A stretch of DNA of 64,000 nucleotides from Agrypnia vestita (GCA_016648135.1 JADDOH010024908.1:62001-126000); one strand, 5' to 3'. Positions 11,549 to 24,600 are shown, numbered from the stretch's first letter. Notes: generated by a model from the sequence alone, not told the origin. Program-made: numbers and translations.

Positions 11549-12639
11549 ACAATTATTGTACAATAATTAATGTGACTTCTTACACAATTTTCCCTTGCGC
11601 GATTTCCATATTTGTTTATTCTAATAGACGTCCTTAAATAGATGGTAGGTACTGCGTTTCTCTTCCTTAATCATTAATAATATGACATATACGTAAAGCG
11701 TTCATTTCCAATTGTTTTCATGTGTTAGGTTTTTCATAAAAAAATTGTGGAAAAAATATGATTCGCAACCCTACGGATTTTTTAAATTCATTTCAATAAA
11801 ATATTGAAAAATATACAGTTTTAACTCTCAAGGAAGTGATATTGTATCTAGGAATCTACCCTCACTGTTTAAAGAGTAAAATAAACAAACGATAAATCCA
11901 GCAGTTTAGCAATCACTATCGTGTATGGATGACATATCACTATCATTTTTGTAACTGTTACTTTTAAGCTCTTTAATCAAGGCTAACAACACTGTAAACG
12001 CGGGAGCGGAAATATCAACTGCAGGCTGTGAATATCGCGTGGGTCGAACCGTGAAACGAGCGAAAGAATTCACCCTCCCCTGTATGATAAGTACGAAAGG
12101 TTATGTACAGTTACTGTAATATGTACTATAATAGGTACTGTAATAAGTTACTTTACAACCTCTTAACATTTTCAGTATCCATCCACCGGGTGATTATGCT
12201 ATCTGGTTCTATATTGGCACCACCTTTTTGTTTGGAGCATTTTATCTTTGAGGGTTTATTGTCAGGGCCTTCAAGAATCTTCCGGTTAGAGTTATCTGGG
12301 ATATTCTGCCCAGATGTTCTGTCTATCATCTGTGCTGATAAGTAATGCTCAACACATAGACATCCAGAAAACTAACCAGAATATCAAGTTCAATGTTTTT
12401 ATATAAGTACATATATCGGCACTGTGGGGGTGTACAGTATATCTATATGGTACACGTAAACAATAACTTATAATATATCTTATCTTTGTAATTATGAAAT
12501 GCAATCTAAAAAGTACAGATATTCTATTTATACATTGTTTCGCCGTGCAATATTAGCTTACGATAACTTACTGCTAATTATAAATCACAAGTGCGTCACT
12601 TCATCGGTTCGCGTTTAAATGATTACAGTTTAATCATCC

Positions 12640-12958
12640 TGTGGGTGCTTCCACCCGATCGCTAATACAATAAAATGTGCTGAGCGCTCGTTCGGCGTCC
12701 ACCGGAGTCCGTCTCCTGGGGGAGAGCAATTAAACCCGTTAATGGGATGATCTTTATGCAGCGTCGGGTCCAGCGGCACAGCCTCGCGCGGCTCCGGTCC
12801 GTCGGGTGCCCGACCCGAGGGCAGTTCGATTGAACCGAGTGAATCTGGAACATTGCCGCGACCGTAATATGTGAAATACGGTGTCGGACTGAGCCGGTCT
12901 TCGTCAAGTGTGAACCGGGACGCGCCGATCGCGAATAAACTAGTGCCAAATTACAACC
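12640..12958 (+). promoter_or_regulatory. GC-rich leader / promoter region of the split gene
   Basis: About 320 bp of markedly higher G+C than its surroundings, ending in a start codon in good context (ACAACCATGG). Spliced exons with matching phase follow. The block is free of the repeats found elsewhere in the window, as expected for a 5' UTR with core promoter. The exact transcription start cannot be seen; TCGTCAAGTG at 12901 is loosely initiator-like. An open minus frame across it (12662-12973) is judged a GC artefact. Confidence 0.45.
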
Positions 12959-12978
12959 ATGGATGTAAGTCAAGAAGA
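12959..12978 (+). CDS. Exon 1 (coding part) of an unidentified gene
   Basis: ATG at 12959 starts MDVSQEE and is interrupted after two bases of a codon by GTAAGT at 12979-12984, a consensus donor. The next GC-rich exon, 25647-25790, begins with one base that completes the codon, so the join is in phase and reads MDVSQEE-SERSKVRVSFF. A second possible donor at 12965 (after ATGGAT) would put exon 2 into an arginine-rich frame that looks non-coding, so I prefer 12979. No signal peptide or membrane segment is present in what can be read. I do not recognise the protein; transcript evidence would decide whether the join is real. Confidence 0.55.
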
Positions 12979-13180
12979 GTAAGTTTATTTTTTATTATAT
13001 CATTTCATTCTTTCGACATTCACTCGTCGCGTTTGCATTTCTCTGCATCCTTAAAATATGTGTGGAAGAAAAATCAACGATTATATTTTTATATGCACGT
13101 TTTCACCCACCCTTTAATGGTCTTTTTAGCACAATTTGAGGAATTATTCTGAGACTAAAATATATTGGCTTTACAAAGTA

Positions 13181-13470
13181 AAGTTTCCAAGAAAAATTTC
13201 AAACGTCTAAATTGACGATGCGTAATATTATACAATAGCGGTGAAAACATGATTGTTACGTTGTATTGCTGCTGTCTTGGGAGTAGTCCCGGGTCTCTAC
13301 ACCGGATTATACAAGTGTCGTATAAGATACATAATTTAAATCTTTTTTGCGGTCTTTCTTAGACTCCATAATTGCTTACAATTTTAGGGATGCTTTCAAC
13401 TAAATTTTGAATTATTTCTTCATCATTATCTAAATATGATCAAGTCCTTTAAAACCTTTATAACATAATT
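13181..13470 (+). repeat. Dispersed repeat family 3, copy 1
   Basis: A 290-bp segment repeated at 16285-16590 in the same orientation, matching closely from AAAATTTCAAAC through ACAATAGCGGTGAAAACATG to AAGTCCTTTAAAACCTTTAT. Shorter relatives of its first 100 bp are in the outer arms of the 35.2-36.5 kb palindrome and at 51990-52125. No coding capacity. Confidence 0.75.
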
Positions 13471-14143
13471 ATTTTCCAACTCTCATTCACGATATGAAAT
13501 TTTTGCTTTTGATTATACTACAAAATATTTTTTCATTGAGGCAAATCATCCGCTGCACAATTTTATTTGACTTTCTAAACATTTGTGACGAAGTAAACCA
13601 TAAGTTTATGTAAATCAGATAATTATTTTTTTAATTCATAGTTACAGAATGACGTTAACGTAACTACAACAATTTCACGTGTTTCTCATAAACAAATGTT
13701 GTTGAAATAAATTTTACAGACTTTTCTAATTATATAATAATATTCTATTCTGTTATGCATACCTTTTAAGGTGGAAATATTGGGATTATGAAGACCCCCT
13801 TTAGCCATTTTTTGCTAACCCCCATTGCCTTTTTTTTTGCATTTTTCAATATTTTCTGAATAGCACACACGGTGCATCTATCAGTATACTGAACATTTTC
13901 AACATTTCAAATTTTTCATTGGAAAATATATTTTCCCGCGTGGTATATTTTATCCGTTTTTTATCCAATGCTGGACGAAAGCCTCCCCACGTGACGTTTA
14001 TCAATTGTTGTTCACTGCCCCGCGTTTCCCTCCGTTAATTTGATTATCTCGTCAATCCTCCGGGTTTCAGAACAGCCTCTTGACTTGACAGACCACTAGA
14101 TGACTTTTTAATTAATTTTTATATAAATTCCATCATAAAACGA

Positions 14144-14322
14144 GTAGCTTGTTGCTATTGTGGTTAGGACTCTCGCCTCGTGATCCAAAGGTCGCGAGTT
14201 CGAATCTCACTCCAGACCAGCAAGTTGGTCCTATTTTAATAGCACGAGCGTTTAGCTTAGTTTGAAAATAGTAAGAATATTGATGTGACACGTATTCCGT
14301 GTTCGCATCTCTATTTAAAAAA
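14144..14322 (+). mobile_element. tRNA-derived SINE, family A (plus-strand copy)
   Basis: Head: GTAGCTTGTTGCTATTGTGG, box A region GTGGTTAGGACTCTCGCCT, then GTCGCGAGTTCGAATCTC, an excellent box B. The tRNA-like part is followed by CCAGCAAGTT, then TAGTTTGAAAATAGTAAGAA and TTGATGTGACACGTATTCCG, and an A-rich end. The same head and tail occur reverse-complemented at 61825-61975 and at 17650-17818. Box A and B spacing fits transcription by RNA polymerase III. The LINE partner is unknown. Confidence 0.85.
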
Positions 14323-15609
14323 AATCGTTTCTCAAATGTTCAACCAAATTCTTTCGTCATTGGGAAAACGCGTTTTTCAATAACTCTTATACGATCAATG
14401 TTCCAGTTCATTGTTGACGTGACACCACCATAAGAATTATGTTATATCAAAACAATTTATTTCCACTTAACCGTTATAAGTAGAGTAAACATTTTCTAGG
14501 GTAGTATGAGAAAGCTTTCATTGCCCTCATTTTTGATTAGCTAAGTGCATTCTTTAACACTGAGAAACATTGCACTCTGTCAATTTAATAAAAGAAAAGT
14601 AAGTAGTATTTAAAGATTTTGCAATTTTTTTATACGTTAAAATATATTCACGAAGCCAATATTTTTATTCTCAAATTGAATAAATAATATTAAAGATTCA
14701 AATGATTGTGTCTACGTTTCGTATCTATATTAATTTCTTTATGTTGATTATTGGGAATACGCTTTTCAAAAAATATATATGGATAAGGATCCTATTTTTA
14801 TAATTGCATTTGTAATTAAAATCGGTGGTAATATAGTTTACTTGATTTTTTATATAATTTCATTTCAAAATGTTAGCGTAATCCGTATTTGTCCCAGGTT
14901 AGAAGATGTACTCAAAATGAAAATACGTACTAATAAAAATGTCCCACTGTATTCATAATGATGTATTCACAGTAGAAATATATCATAATAAGTACTTCTT
15001 CATCAATAAAATAATCGCGTTTGCTATTTCTATCCAATAACTTATGCAGCTAAAATCGTTTTGATCATGCAAACGAAACTATCTTTAAATTGACACCCAT
15101 TGTCCTCAATGTCGAGCTATCCCGAACAATTTTCAAGCATCGTCTTCCACAGTTCTAACTCTACTCGGATAAGTCTGAAACTTTCCAAGACGTACATATC
15201 TGTAAACCCGTTCTTAAAAAGGTTATTAAAAATTACAAATCCACATTTTGGCTTTAAGGATCAGAATTATTTTTTCGGTGATTCTCAATATACAAGCTCG
15301 TGGGATTAATATTATATTATTATTAATTACTTCTCCGCTGCACGACCTACAGAGACCCTAAAATTGGGAGGGCAGTGAAAAAAGTTTTGAATGGTAAACT
15401 TAAAAAAAAAAGATATATATAAATCTTTATGGTAAATAAGAATGAGAAGTGTACGTACAAAAATAAATCTTATTAAAACAAGGTTAATGGTGAATAAATT
15501 AAAAGTTATCAAACACCAAAAAATATATTTATATCTCTGTACAGTCTGCCATATTCTCATTATATAACGACTTTATAATTATAAGACATAAAATAGAAAA
15601 TTATAACGT

Positions 15610-15930
15610 GCTATGGCGGACGGCCTATCCACTCAAGTGATTTATAAACAATTCTTCAGGGCGTGGATGCAAATGACGGGTCTCGCTGGTGAGTCGGGCA
15701 AGCGCCTATTACGGCGGCCTTGCAGTATTCCAACCCCGTTCTTCTCTGCTGGATGGACAGAACAGATCCTTTGTAGGCTACTATCCTCGATGGTCCAACT
15801 AATCCCGGACTCCTCTGCTGGATTGCCAGAACAGATCCTCAGTAGGCTTACTATCCTCTCGATGCTACTGGTGTAGCTGCAGCTTCCTCTGGTGGATATC
15901 CTAACGAGATCCTCTGCGAGCTGCGTTTTA
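15610..15930 (+). repeat. Degenerate tandem repeat, about 70-bp unit
   Basis: Unit 1 (15734-15803) and unit 2 (15804-15871) share CTCTGCTGGAT, CAGAACAGATCCT, GTAGGCT and ACTATCCTC in order. A third partial unit (about 15880-15926) keeps CCTCTGGTGGATATCCTAAC and GAGATCCTCTGCGAG. The block is GC-rich. An 87-codon plus frame starting ATGGCGGACGG crosses it, but its sequence follows the repeats and has no recognised domain. It may be a piece of a larger element. Confidence 0.6.
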
Positions 15931-16284
15931 TTATGCCACTAAGCAAAGGCCAAAGGCTCGGACACAAGACCACTTCGATCTCCGCATTAAGTCTGTATAC
16001 CTACTGTATTTTCAAGATTAGGCAGAACATACCAAAGCATTCTTATTCTGGAGTACTGAAATATTTCTTGTAATTCTTAATGTAATTAATGTTTGACGAG
16101 CAAAAGTGGCACCATCTCTTAGTTTAAAAGCTGAACCCTTGCGGTACTTGATATAATGAAGAACACCTTTCGTGTGTGTGTTGTAACTATGGCTGGCGCC
16201 ATCTCTGGGCAGACTTTGACACTAGTTCCTTAGCTGTCTGTAAAAGAGAAATGGTATTTTTAGTGCCATCTCTGAAATTATTCT

Positions 16285-16590
16285 GTTAAAGTTTCTATGA
16301 AAAATTTCAAACATTAAAATTGAGGATGCGTCAATGTTATACAATAGCGGTGAAAACATGATTGTTACGTTGTATTGCTGCTGTCTTGGAAATAGCCCCG
16401 TGTCTCTAAATACACCGGATTATAATAGTGTCATAGAAGATACATAATTTAAATATTTTGCGGCTTTTCTTAGACTCTTTGCTTACAATATTGCTTACTA
16501 TTTTTGGGATGCTTTCAACTAAATTTTGAATTATTTCTTCATCCGTATTATCTACATATGGTCAAGTCCTTTAAAACCTTTATAAATTAT
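16285..16590 (+). repeat. Dispersed repeat family 3, copy 2
   Basis: Same orientation as the 13181-13470 copy and homologous along its whole length, with small indels (CTCTAAATACACCGGATTAT versus CTCTACACCGGATTAT). It extends one relative feature further left, TTAAAGTTTCTATGAAAAAT, which also appears in the arms at 35.28 and 36.46 kb. Confidence 0.75.
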
Positions 16591-17469
16591 GGAATTTTTA
16601 AGAATGTTAAATTTACTATATTTTTAAGTGACTAATATTCGACGCCATCCAATTACTGCGTTGCATATTTTGATAAAGGTAATAATTTCTTTGATTTGAA
16701 AAGTCGGACTATTATTCTGTTGACGAATAAAATAATTCGTGAGACGCATCTCTTCCACAGATTCTTTAAAATTTTCAGATGTTACATTTATTTTCCACTC
16801 ATTTCACAATCCCCTTGATTCCAGGCAGATTTCCCGTCTAATTCCATGAATGAAAAAATCCATACAACATTTTCGAACCATGGTGGAATTTTTTAGTTTT
16901 TGAGATACAATTTTCATTTAGTAGAATGTATTCGATTCCTCCGTATTGCTTTACAATTAATTTGATGCAAACGTTTGAATTTATCTCGACATTACACATC
17001 ACTTATTTCTAAAACAGTAATGAAATGTTTAATTTTTTTTTTATCTTTATTTTATTTTCGTTTTAATTCAAAGTTCTTAACTTATTTCCATTACTTTTAA
17101 ATAGATCTCTTTCATACACATCCACACAGCCTTTTTCAAGGTGTGGCTTAGCGATTCAAAGGCTCGTAATCCGCGTTGTAAAATTTTATCAGAAACGTTA
17201 AGAAACAACCATCCAGTGGTTTATATACAAGATAAAAAGAAATTCAAAAAAATTCAAAAAATTTGACTACCGTCTCTTTTAGTCTTCGATCGTTATCGAC
17301 CTCGCCCCTTCAGATATTTGACTGCATTTCCTTGATTTTTTAATTTACACTTTCTCTTCTTATGTTTCTTCTATTTCTCACAAACCATATAAAATCTTGG
17401 ACCGTTTTATTCGAATAATAAATTTCATAGTAATATTGAGACTTAAAACCCAAAAGTCTCACTTGCGAT

Positions 17470-18036
17470 TAGGGATGCATCCGATACCATGGGTTTTCCG
17501 ATACATCGGAATCGGCGATATTATTTTGCCGATACGTTTTGAATTTCGCACTATAGATATTCCACATGTAAACGCGCCACATTCGCGCTTAATTCGTTCA
17601 TGTTTAAACGAGGCAGAATTCATCTACGCTCTGGGAATCCCCGCGTTTCATAATTTCATTCCGAACACGGTAATTTCACGAACACATCGCATCAATGTTC
17701 TTATTATTCTCAAACTAGAACTAGAACTAAATTACTGGTGTCCTGGAATGGGGCTCTAACCACTGACCACCCGATCACTAGGCGAGCGTCATGATCACTA
17801 CACCAACAAGCTAATCATATAATAATCTTAACGTAATGTTCTCTTAAATTAAAATTTCATTATAAAGCAAACATTCTAAATAAATATTATACAAGTAATT
17901 TCGTCTGTTTCTAATCTAAACCCACAACTTTTTACACCTTTTGAAATTTTCACTGTCCGCATAGGTATCGGTATCGTCGATACTTTTTTATAAATATCGG
18001 TATCGTATCGGCAAACTGCGTATCGATGTATCCCTA
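17470..18036. mobile_element. hAT-type MITE with perfect 8-bp target duplication
   Basis: Left end TAGGGATGCATCCGATACC, right end GTATCGATGTATCCCTA. CTTGCGAT flanks the element on both sides (17462-17469 and 18037-18044), an exact 8-bp duplication as made by hAT transposases. Subterminal regions are full of TATCGG/CCGATA motifs, also typical for hAT. The element is 567 bp, has no transposase frame and carries a SINE (17650-17818). The exact duplication suggests moderate age. Confidence 0.85.
17650..17818 (-). mobile_element. tRNA-derived SINE, family A, nested in the hAT MITE
   Basis: On the minus strand: TAGCTTGTTGGTGTAGTGAT, then GACGCTCGCCTAGTGATCGG, a damaged box B (GTGGTTAGAGCCCCATTCC), and CCAGTAATTTAG followed by TAGTTTGAGAATAATAAGAA and CATTGATGCGATGTGTTCG. 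It aligns with the copies at 14144 and 61825. Its position inside 17470-18036 dates it after the MITE arrived. Confidence 0.8.
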
Positions 18037-18860
18037 CTTGCGATCCACCGTTGTTTTTAATGCTTATAAATATATTTTATTACAATTACGAAAACATTTT
18101 ACAATAAAAAAATTACGTGTGAAAGGTTCGAAATAGACATTAATATCTGAAATATATGGTGCAACAAAACTCCTGGCTTGTAATTTCGCCGAAAAAATAT
18201 CCTAAGTTTGTGGTCTTTCAATTTTCAAGTTGCAAGTGCAGTAGTAATTTACAAAATAATAAAACAAATAAAATTATTTGACAAGATACATGTAAAAAGC
18301 GACAAAACTCCAATTTATTTGAAGTATTCTTCTCAATACTGCAAGTCGCTGTATACTCGTAAATGCGGCGGTCGCTATTGTCCTCTTTATTGGTGCAGCC
18401 AGCTACCAATTGGTTGCTTGTCGCACAATTATTTTCACCGTGTGAAATATATCGGGAATATAAAAGTATATTTCTCAAAGCATGATGATATTTCATTTTG
18501 TAAAGGTCGTCGCATTATTTATCGACAATCCCTCGAGAAGCGTCGTTCGCATAATTGACGGTTCTATCTCATTAATATTTATTCAAACATGTTGATGTTT
18601 TATAACAACATTTTCATTTACAACAACACTTGCCACTGCTTTTACTTTAATTTCGCTATATTATACGCAATAAGTTCCTTTATTAGGCTTAATTAACTAG
18701 GATGGAAAATATGTGACAAGTAACGTAGAAAACTACTTTGTCATAATATCAGCACATTTAATGATATTTGGGGATTTTGACTCCCATTACAACATACGCA
18801 TGAGAAGATGCATGGATGTAAACGAAGCAAAAGTGGTGTGCCAAGACAGAAGAATATGAC

Positions 18861-18905
18861 TTCTATCCTCTCAGCCTACCCCTGCGTGGAAACGGCGTGG
18901 TGGTT
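18861..18905 (-). repeat. Short dispersed repeat, minus-strand copy
   Basis: Reverse complement reads CCACGCCGTTTCCACGCAGG, then GGTAGGCTGAGAGGATAGAA, the same family as 438-470 and 825-868. Confidence 0.6.
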
Positions 18906-20981
18906 AATTTATTAGTTACAACATAGTCTCGTACAACAACTCTTACATATGTGCAGAATAAATCATTATTCTGAAATATTTTATAATGAGCTCAATCACC
19001 AACATGGTATCAATGTTTACGTATACACTCTTCTGCACAATGTCCGTATCCCGAACACATGTTTCACTCATTCCCGAAATAGCCGATGCCGATGTTGGTA
19101 CTCCTCTAGGGATCCCGCATCGATTGTGTTCGTGAATCGCCCTTCTTTGGACCGAGGCCAAATTGTACATTAGGCCCCCCGCATTATCTGCGTATTACAT
19201 CTTACTGCCTGGCGGGCCGGTCGGCTCGGGCATCTTCATTCAGATGTCATTTCACGGTTTTTAACATTTCGACTGCATTTGACGTCAACGGAAAAAATTG
19301 TTCTTGTATAAATATTATGTAAAAATATCACTACCCCACCAGATAAAATAAAAATTAATTTATATTTTTCTTCGCCCGAATAGAATTACCCGTGTAAATA
19401 TCTTCGAGTTAGCTCTACCTGGTTGGCAGAGCCTAAATATTTTAAAGTCTGACCCTTTCCAAAAAAGTTTACCGAGCCCTGCATTAAAAACTTGATTGGA
19501 TTTCTGTAATAATTCCATTTTCTGAAAGTTTTCAAAAATTTAAATATTAATTGAAATCCTATTTTTAATTTTAAAAAAACGAAGTTTGTGTAATATCCCT
19601 GGTATTATACAATGCCGCTGCCTAATTACACTCACTATTATTATATTACATAGTTAACAGGAAAGGGCAGACTATTAACCCATACCCGACACGGGAGTAA
19701 TTTTCATAAATCTAATAATTTGCATGCAGTCCACAATAGATGAACCATTTGTTCGTTGTGAATACACTACGAATACAAAAGACTATCCTCTCTATTTAGG
19801 ACGGCCTGTCGTAATTATCGAATTGCTTTAATCATAACAGTGAAATTCCTGGGTAATTTTTGATGACTGCGAAGAGATTAATTTTTTTGGCATTGGCCTC
19901 TGGCCCCGAAACAAATTAGTGGTGAAAACAAAATGAATTCTTATTCATCAAATTAACTTTTATCTACCTGATATTTTCTCATCTCGAGAAATGCGAAAAC
20001 GAAGCCCTAAGGAAAATTCGTATGGCCCAAGGCTCGAGGAACGTAACAATCCGACTGGTCAAAGCTCTTCTTTCATACTTTGGGTATGATAGAAAAATTG
20101 AGAAATTGGTAATCATTGAAAATTTACAAGGAGAATTTAATTTACGAGGGCGGTAAGTTGATCACCAGTAAGATAGCTTTTCGCGCAGTACAAGCAGAAA
20201 AAATGAGCACGCTGCTAACTCCAGAGCTAATCGATTAAGAGAGATTACCTTTTACGTGACGGTCATAATAATTGATATTTCCACATAATCTAAATATTGA
20301 GAGCACTATAACTAGATAACCTTGTTTAATCTTGCCCAAACTTGGAGGCTTTCTGCCTCGAGCTTGAATTGACCAAGTTATATTAATTGAAATGGGAACA
20401 TGGTTACTTTTTAACTGCTCACTATCTTTCGCCATTCGCTCTACGAAAATCGGCTATTCACTTGGCTTATTTTAGTAACAAATATAAATAGATATATTAA
20501 TTAATTTTTAAGACAGAAGAAGATTAGTATTATACTTGCGTAATTGCTTTTTTCTGAGATACGAGTTAAGAAAGTATATTTAAGCAATGGACGTGGAAGG
20601 TACACGAAGGACCACGAAATAATATTTGGCATAATTCTAAAGAAGGTTAATTTCAGTGAAAAAAAATGAAAAGTCAGGAGATCATTTTGAATTAAATCAT
20701 TTCACAATATTGATATACTGGATTCAAGACTTTTTCAATTGCTCGGATCAGAAATCCTTACCAACGAACTTCCTGAAGCCTTATTTTAACTGTTTAATAC
20801 TTCTTAATAAATTTCTCTGCTTTTCAATGTTTTCCAGATATTTTGATCAAATTCTTAAACTAACGCTTCATCGCGATAGTACAACATTTTTTTTTTACAT
20901 AAGTGCTTCTGTAGATTTCGTAACGTGATATTCTTTCCAAGTTTGGTCGCATTTCTCGTTTAAAGAAATTCCCAATTAATT

Positions 20982-21062
20982 AATGATAAATTATAGAAGT
21001 CTCCCAGGACAAAGCTATTTATATGTGAGAAAAGTAGATGAAAGTCTCTTATATTATGATAT
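20982..21062 (+). repeat. Dispersed repeat family 4, short copy
   Basis: GATAAATTATAGAAGTCTCC, then ACAAAGCTATTTATATGTGAG. Longer copies are at 25886, 26436, 26903 and 38478, all on the plus strand. No coding content. Confidence 0.65.
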
Positions 21063-21627
21063 GCCAATAACTTCTCACGTTAAATGAGATCTACTTTTTC
21101 TATTAATAATTATTCGTCGTCTTAATTCGTTTAAATAAACGGATTTATTGTTTTTCTGACATCGTTACGGCAGAAAATATGGTTATTTATTATTCATGAG
21201 CACCCGGCGAATCCCCCTGCGATACGTGCAGGTACATACATAGCCATCATGTTTAGTACACACACCAATTGATTGTGATTGATGAAAAACATAAACTCGA
21301 ATAATTCTGTGCTGTGTTTACCGATCCCGGGATTCGTAGGTTTCGAAATAGGTCGGGATCCTTTCGAAATAGGTAGGATCCTGGATTTTTAGACTATTTA
21401 GGACTATTTTTATGAACCTAGACCACCAAAGCAATTTGTAAACATCTGAAAAATATTTTGCTATAATTTTGAAAGACAAGGTTACAACTTTGGTGGTTGC
21501 TGGAAACATCGTGACGATAAATTTTACTGTTTGCTTTACTGTCGAAATTTAATATGTATGTAAATATTATTCTTACGCCAATTTTAACTAATTAATCATC
21601 ACTTTGTTTTCCTTTTCATTCGTTTAA

Positions 21628-21905
21628 GGGGGAATACCTACCTACGAAGGCGATTTTTGTGATTTTTTTAAGAAAACCTATATGAATGATGGTAGTGGTA
21701 TCATTTCTACATAAAAGTACATATTTAAGAACACGTAAAAAAAATTAATTACGATAAAGGGATGCCATTATTATCGGCTATAACTTTGTAATTTTTTTTT
21801 AATATTACTTGAAATTTTCACCAGACATTTTTAAGACCTCAACTTGAAGAAAATGTAAAAAAATTAAAATCGATATTTTTTAAATGTTTAGGTAGGTATC
21901 CCCCC
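21628..21905. mobile_element. TTAA-flanked MITE with GGGGGAATACCTACCTA ends
   Basis: Left: TTAA (21624-21627) then GGGGGAATACCTACCTA. Right: TAGGTAGGTATCCCCCC then TTAA (21906-21909). The 278-bp AT-rich interior has no frame. TTAA duplication is the signature of the piggyBac superfamily, and a piggyBac relic lies about 1.3 kb away; whether that family mobilised this MITE cannot be said. Confidence 0.8.
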
Positions 21906-22899
21906 TTAAAATAATTACTCTTCTGTCCGCTGGCGCACAACCCATCTTTCATACTCGTTTACTCCAACGATTGATTGTTAGGCTAATACATAATGTATGT
22001 AAATTTGTTAAATTTCGGTAGCCATTTTTTTTTAGTATGTCATCCACAAACACCAAAATATATAGACATGAACTAACGGAATTTCTTGGTACCACGATAT
22101 GGTTCCATGGCTGGTTCCAATACGTGTTTGACTTGTTTTAAAATAATTACTGCGTGCTTGTAAATTTCGAAACCGTGAAAATCTCAAACTAAATATTCTT
22201 AAAAAGTATATGCCTTAGTAAATAGTTACGCTTTATCACAAAAATACATTTTTACTTGAAGAGATTCGGTTTAGACGGAAATTTAAAAAATTTTAAAATC
22301 AATTATATTGTAATAAATACGTTTTGTTTACTAAGGGATTTAATTATTCAAGAATAAATACTTTAACCTCATTATACAGGTCTTAAATATACGCAAAGCG
22401 GAACATACTTCCGCTGTGTCCTAATCCCTTCGCCTAAAGGAGGAATTTAGTTCATCTCTGTACAATTTTATATCCTGTGGTCATATCTTAACTGTCGACA
22501 TTTCACGCAAAGTGTAAAGAATATTTTATATTAAAAGTTGAATGAAGAAGACTCCTCCGAAGTTTCTGCTACTGACTACGAGGTACACTGTATATTAATA
22601 AAATATAGAAGAAATATTTGGTTGGCACCAGGAGATAGATTACAGTTCCTGGTTCGTATTCCGCTGGTACCAAATATTAAATATTAATTTACCCTTGAAT
22701 GCATGATTTTTTATATTTTAATGAAAAAATATTTTACCATGTGCCTAGATAACGGGAAAAATAACTTTAAAAATCTCATACATTTTTAAACCTATTTTAT
22801 TAATTAAAATAGCTTCGTTGTAAAGTAATCACACAATGCATGAGAGGAATATATTTTATGAGTCCTCGTTTCTGTATAGCTTTAATTTTTCGTTCGTGT

Positions 22900-24600
22900 A
22901 CCACATTTCGCTTCTTCAACACTCGCTAGCAAGTTTGCTTCAAAAATCGCTTAAATTTAAAATGTTCTTTTTTTAAATGCTTTTTTTCAATGGCCTTTTT
23001 ATAAATAATCGATGTATTTATATCTTTCAAACAGTATGCTATCCTTAGATACCATTCGTAGCTTTTGACGCGAATACGATAACACCCTATGAAATTGTTC
23101 ATCAGATCAACCCCGCCCATACGGGCATTATATTCATTTACGATCCGAGGACATGGAAAAGATATGTTGGTTTTATTTTTTTATTGTATCTTTCAACACC
23201 GATAGCGGGCTCGGCTGTGACATATTTTGATAACAAGGTAACCACCTTATTGTCTCTCCAAGCAGTTATTGAATTATTAGTACCTTTTTTAATTGTCATT
23301 TGGCCCTCGTATATTTCACGGGGAACACATTTTTTCATATATTTATTTTTATCTGGTCACTTGCAGTTAAGCAGCCTATTCTGCATCACTATAGACGCTA
23401 TATTCTTATTTTGGTTAAATATGCTACCGATGGAACTGAAGTATGAAAATTGTCGAAATAAATATTGTGATTGAGATTACTTGGAATAATTCGCGATCGT
23501 CCTAGATGGCTTTCTAGGTCAGGTTTAGTAAGAAGTCGGATATTATCTTCTTTTCCAGAATAAATTAAAATTTTGTGTGCATATATCCATTTAAAATACA
23601 TAGTGCACATAATTGGAAGCCCCATTTATGCGGCATTTTAGGCAGATATTTTGGCATTTGAAATATTTGATTTTCATGGCACACATTTGTTCGTCTATCG
23701 ATAAAATATTTGCTCCAAAGGTGCATGAAAAAACAAATAATTTAGTTAATCTATCACTGAAAATCACTGATGATTTTATTTTATAAAATTAGTTATTTTT
23801 GAGTATCATTTTAGGGTGAATGTGTCTTATTGATATTGAAATGTAAGAGTAGATTTTTTTTTAATAGATTTATGGTCATTTTTATATACCGTACTCAATT
23901 TTATACTTGTTTGACCAGAATATATATTTACACTAGGATATTGATTATTTTCAAAAATATCAGTATACCTTATATATTGTTTGACTTCAAGAGCTGTGAT
24001 GCTTATTGGATTGGATTTTTTTAATGCATATAAATTTATTTATTGAACAATTTTATTTATTATACTATTTGTACAAAAATAAGTACATATCAATAAGGTA
24101 TGTCCAATTCGATGACATCACTGCCCAATTGGGCATTTTATCCAATCTTTGCAAATCACTGATGAAAAATGTTTAGTTTTCCAAACGATTGGATAAAATG
24201 CCCAATTGGGCATTTTATCCAATCGTTTGCAAATCACTGATGAAAAATGTTTAGTTTTCCAAACTAAATTTTGCATGGCATCTCGCCGAACTTCTGCGGT
24301 TGTTTAAGGCAACATTCATATTTTTTACGGCTACATCTTGTGATGTTGATCTCAAACTATTTAGAATCAAAAAGTATCAGTGATAAGCTGGTCATTATAA
24401 CCAACACTGCTAATGATAGGCGGATACGAATTTTTCATCTTCGACATCCGATTCAGCTTCTGGACCATCAAATCTGGCTCTGATAGTATCAATATCCGCA
24501 CCGTTATCATCATCTTATCCTCAAAACCATCTTTAGACGCGTAATCATCTCTCATGTAACGATTATGAAGTTTTCTATCTGAGCATCGGACGTATTACTC
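22900..24600 (-). pseudogene. piggyBac-type transposase relic
   Basis: Minus-strand pieces appear in the right order. Near 24430-24520 there is an acidic stretch (DDDNGADIDTIRARFDG, then ESDVEDEKFV), as in piggyBac N-termini. At 23398-23625 comes MGLPIMCTMYFKW, IYSGKED and NHNIYFDNFHTS, the conserved GLP...IYFDNFFTS block. At 23138-23338 comes ITAWRDNKVVTLLSKYV. After a one-base frameshift, FPCPRIVNEYNARMGGVDLM follows at about 23105-23160, and then WYLRIAYCL. Much of the DDE domain between the N-terminus and GLP is missing or unreadable, replaced by AT-rich DNA and a palindromic tandem repeat. Inactive. It lies antisense in inferred intron 1. Confidence 0.85.
24122..24262. repeat. Tandem duplication around a perfect palindrome
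   Basis: A 65-bp unit running from TGCCCAATTGGGCATTTTAT to AATGTTTAGTTTTCCAAAC is present twice (about 24122-24185 and 24198-24262). Between and overlapping them, GATTGGATAAAATGCCCAAT continues into its exact complement, giving a perfect 38-bp palindrome centred on CCAATTGG. It interrupts the piggyBac relic. Confidence 0.8.

Noticed and set aside
14153..14228. Possible tRNA gene
   Set aside because: Box A and box B are good, but no closed acceptor stem is visible and the same sequence with the same tail occurs twice more, so it is a SINE head.
18208..18558. Complementary plus and minus frames of 92-116 codons
   Set aside because: Overlapping frames on both strands with no signature; probably chance in AT-rich DNA.
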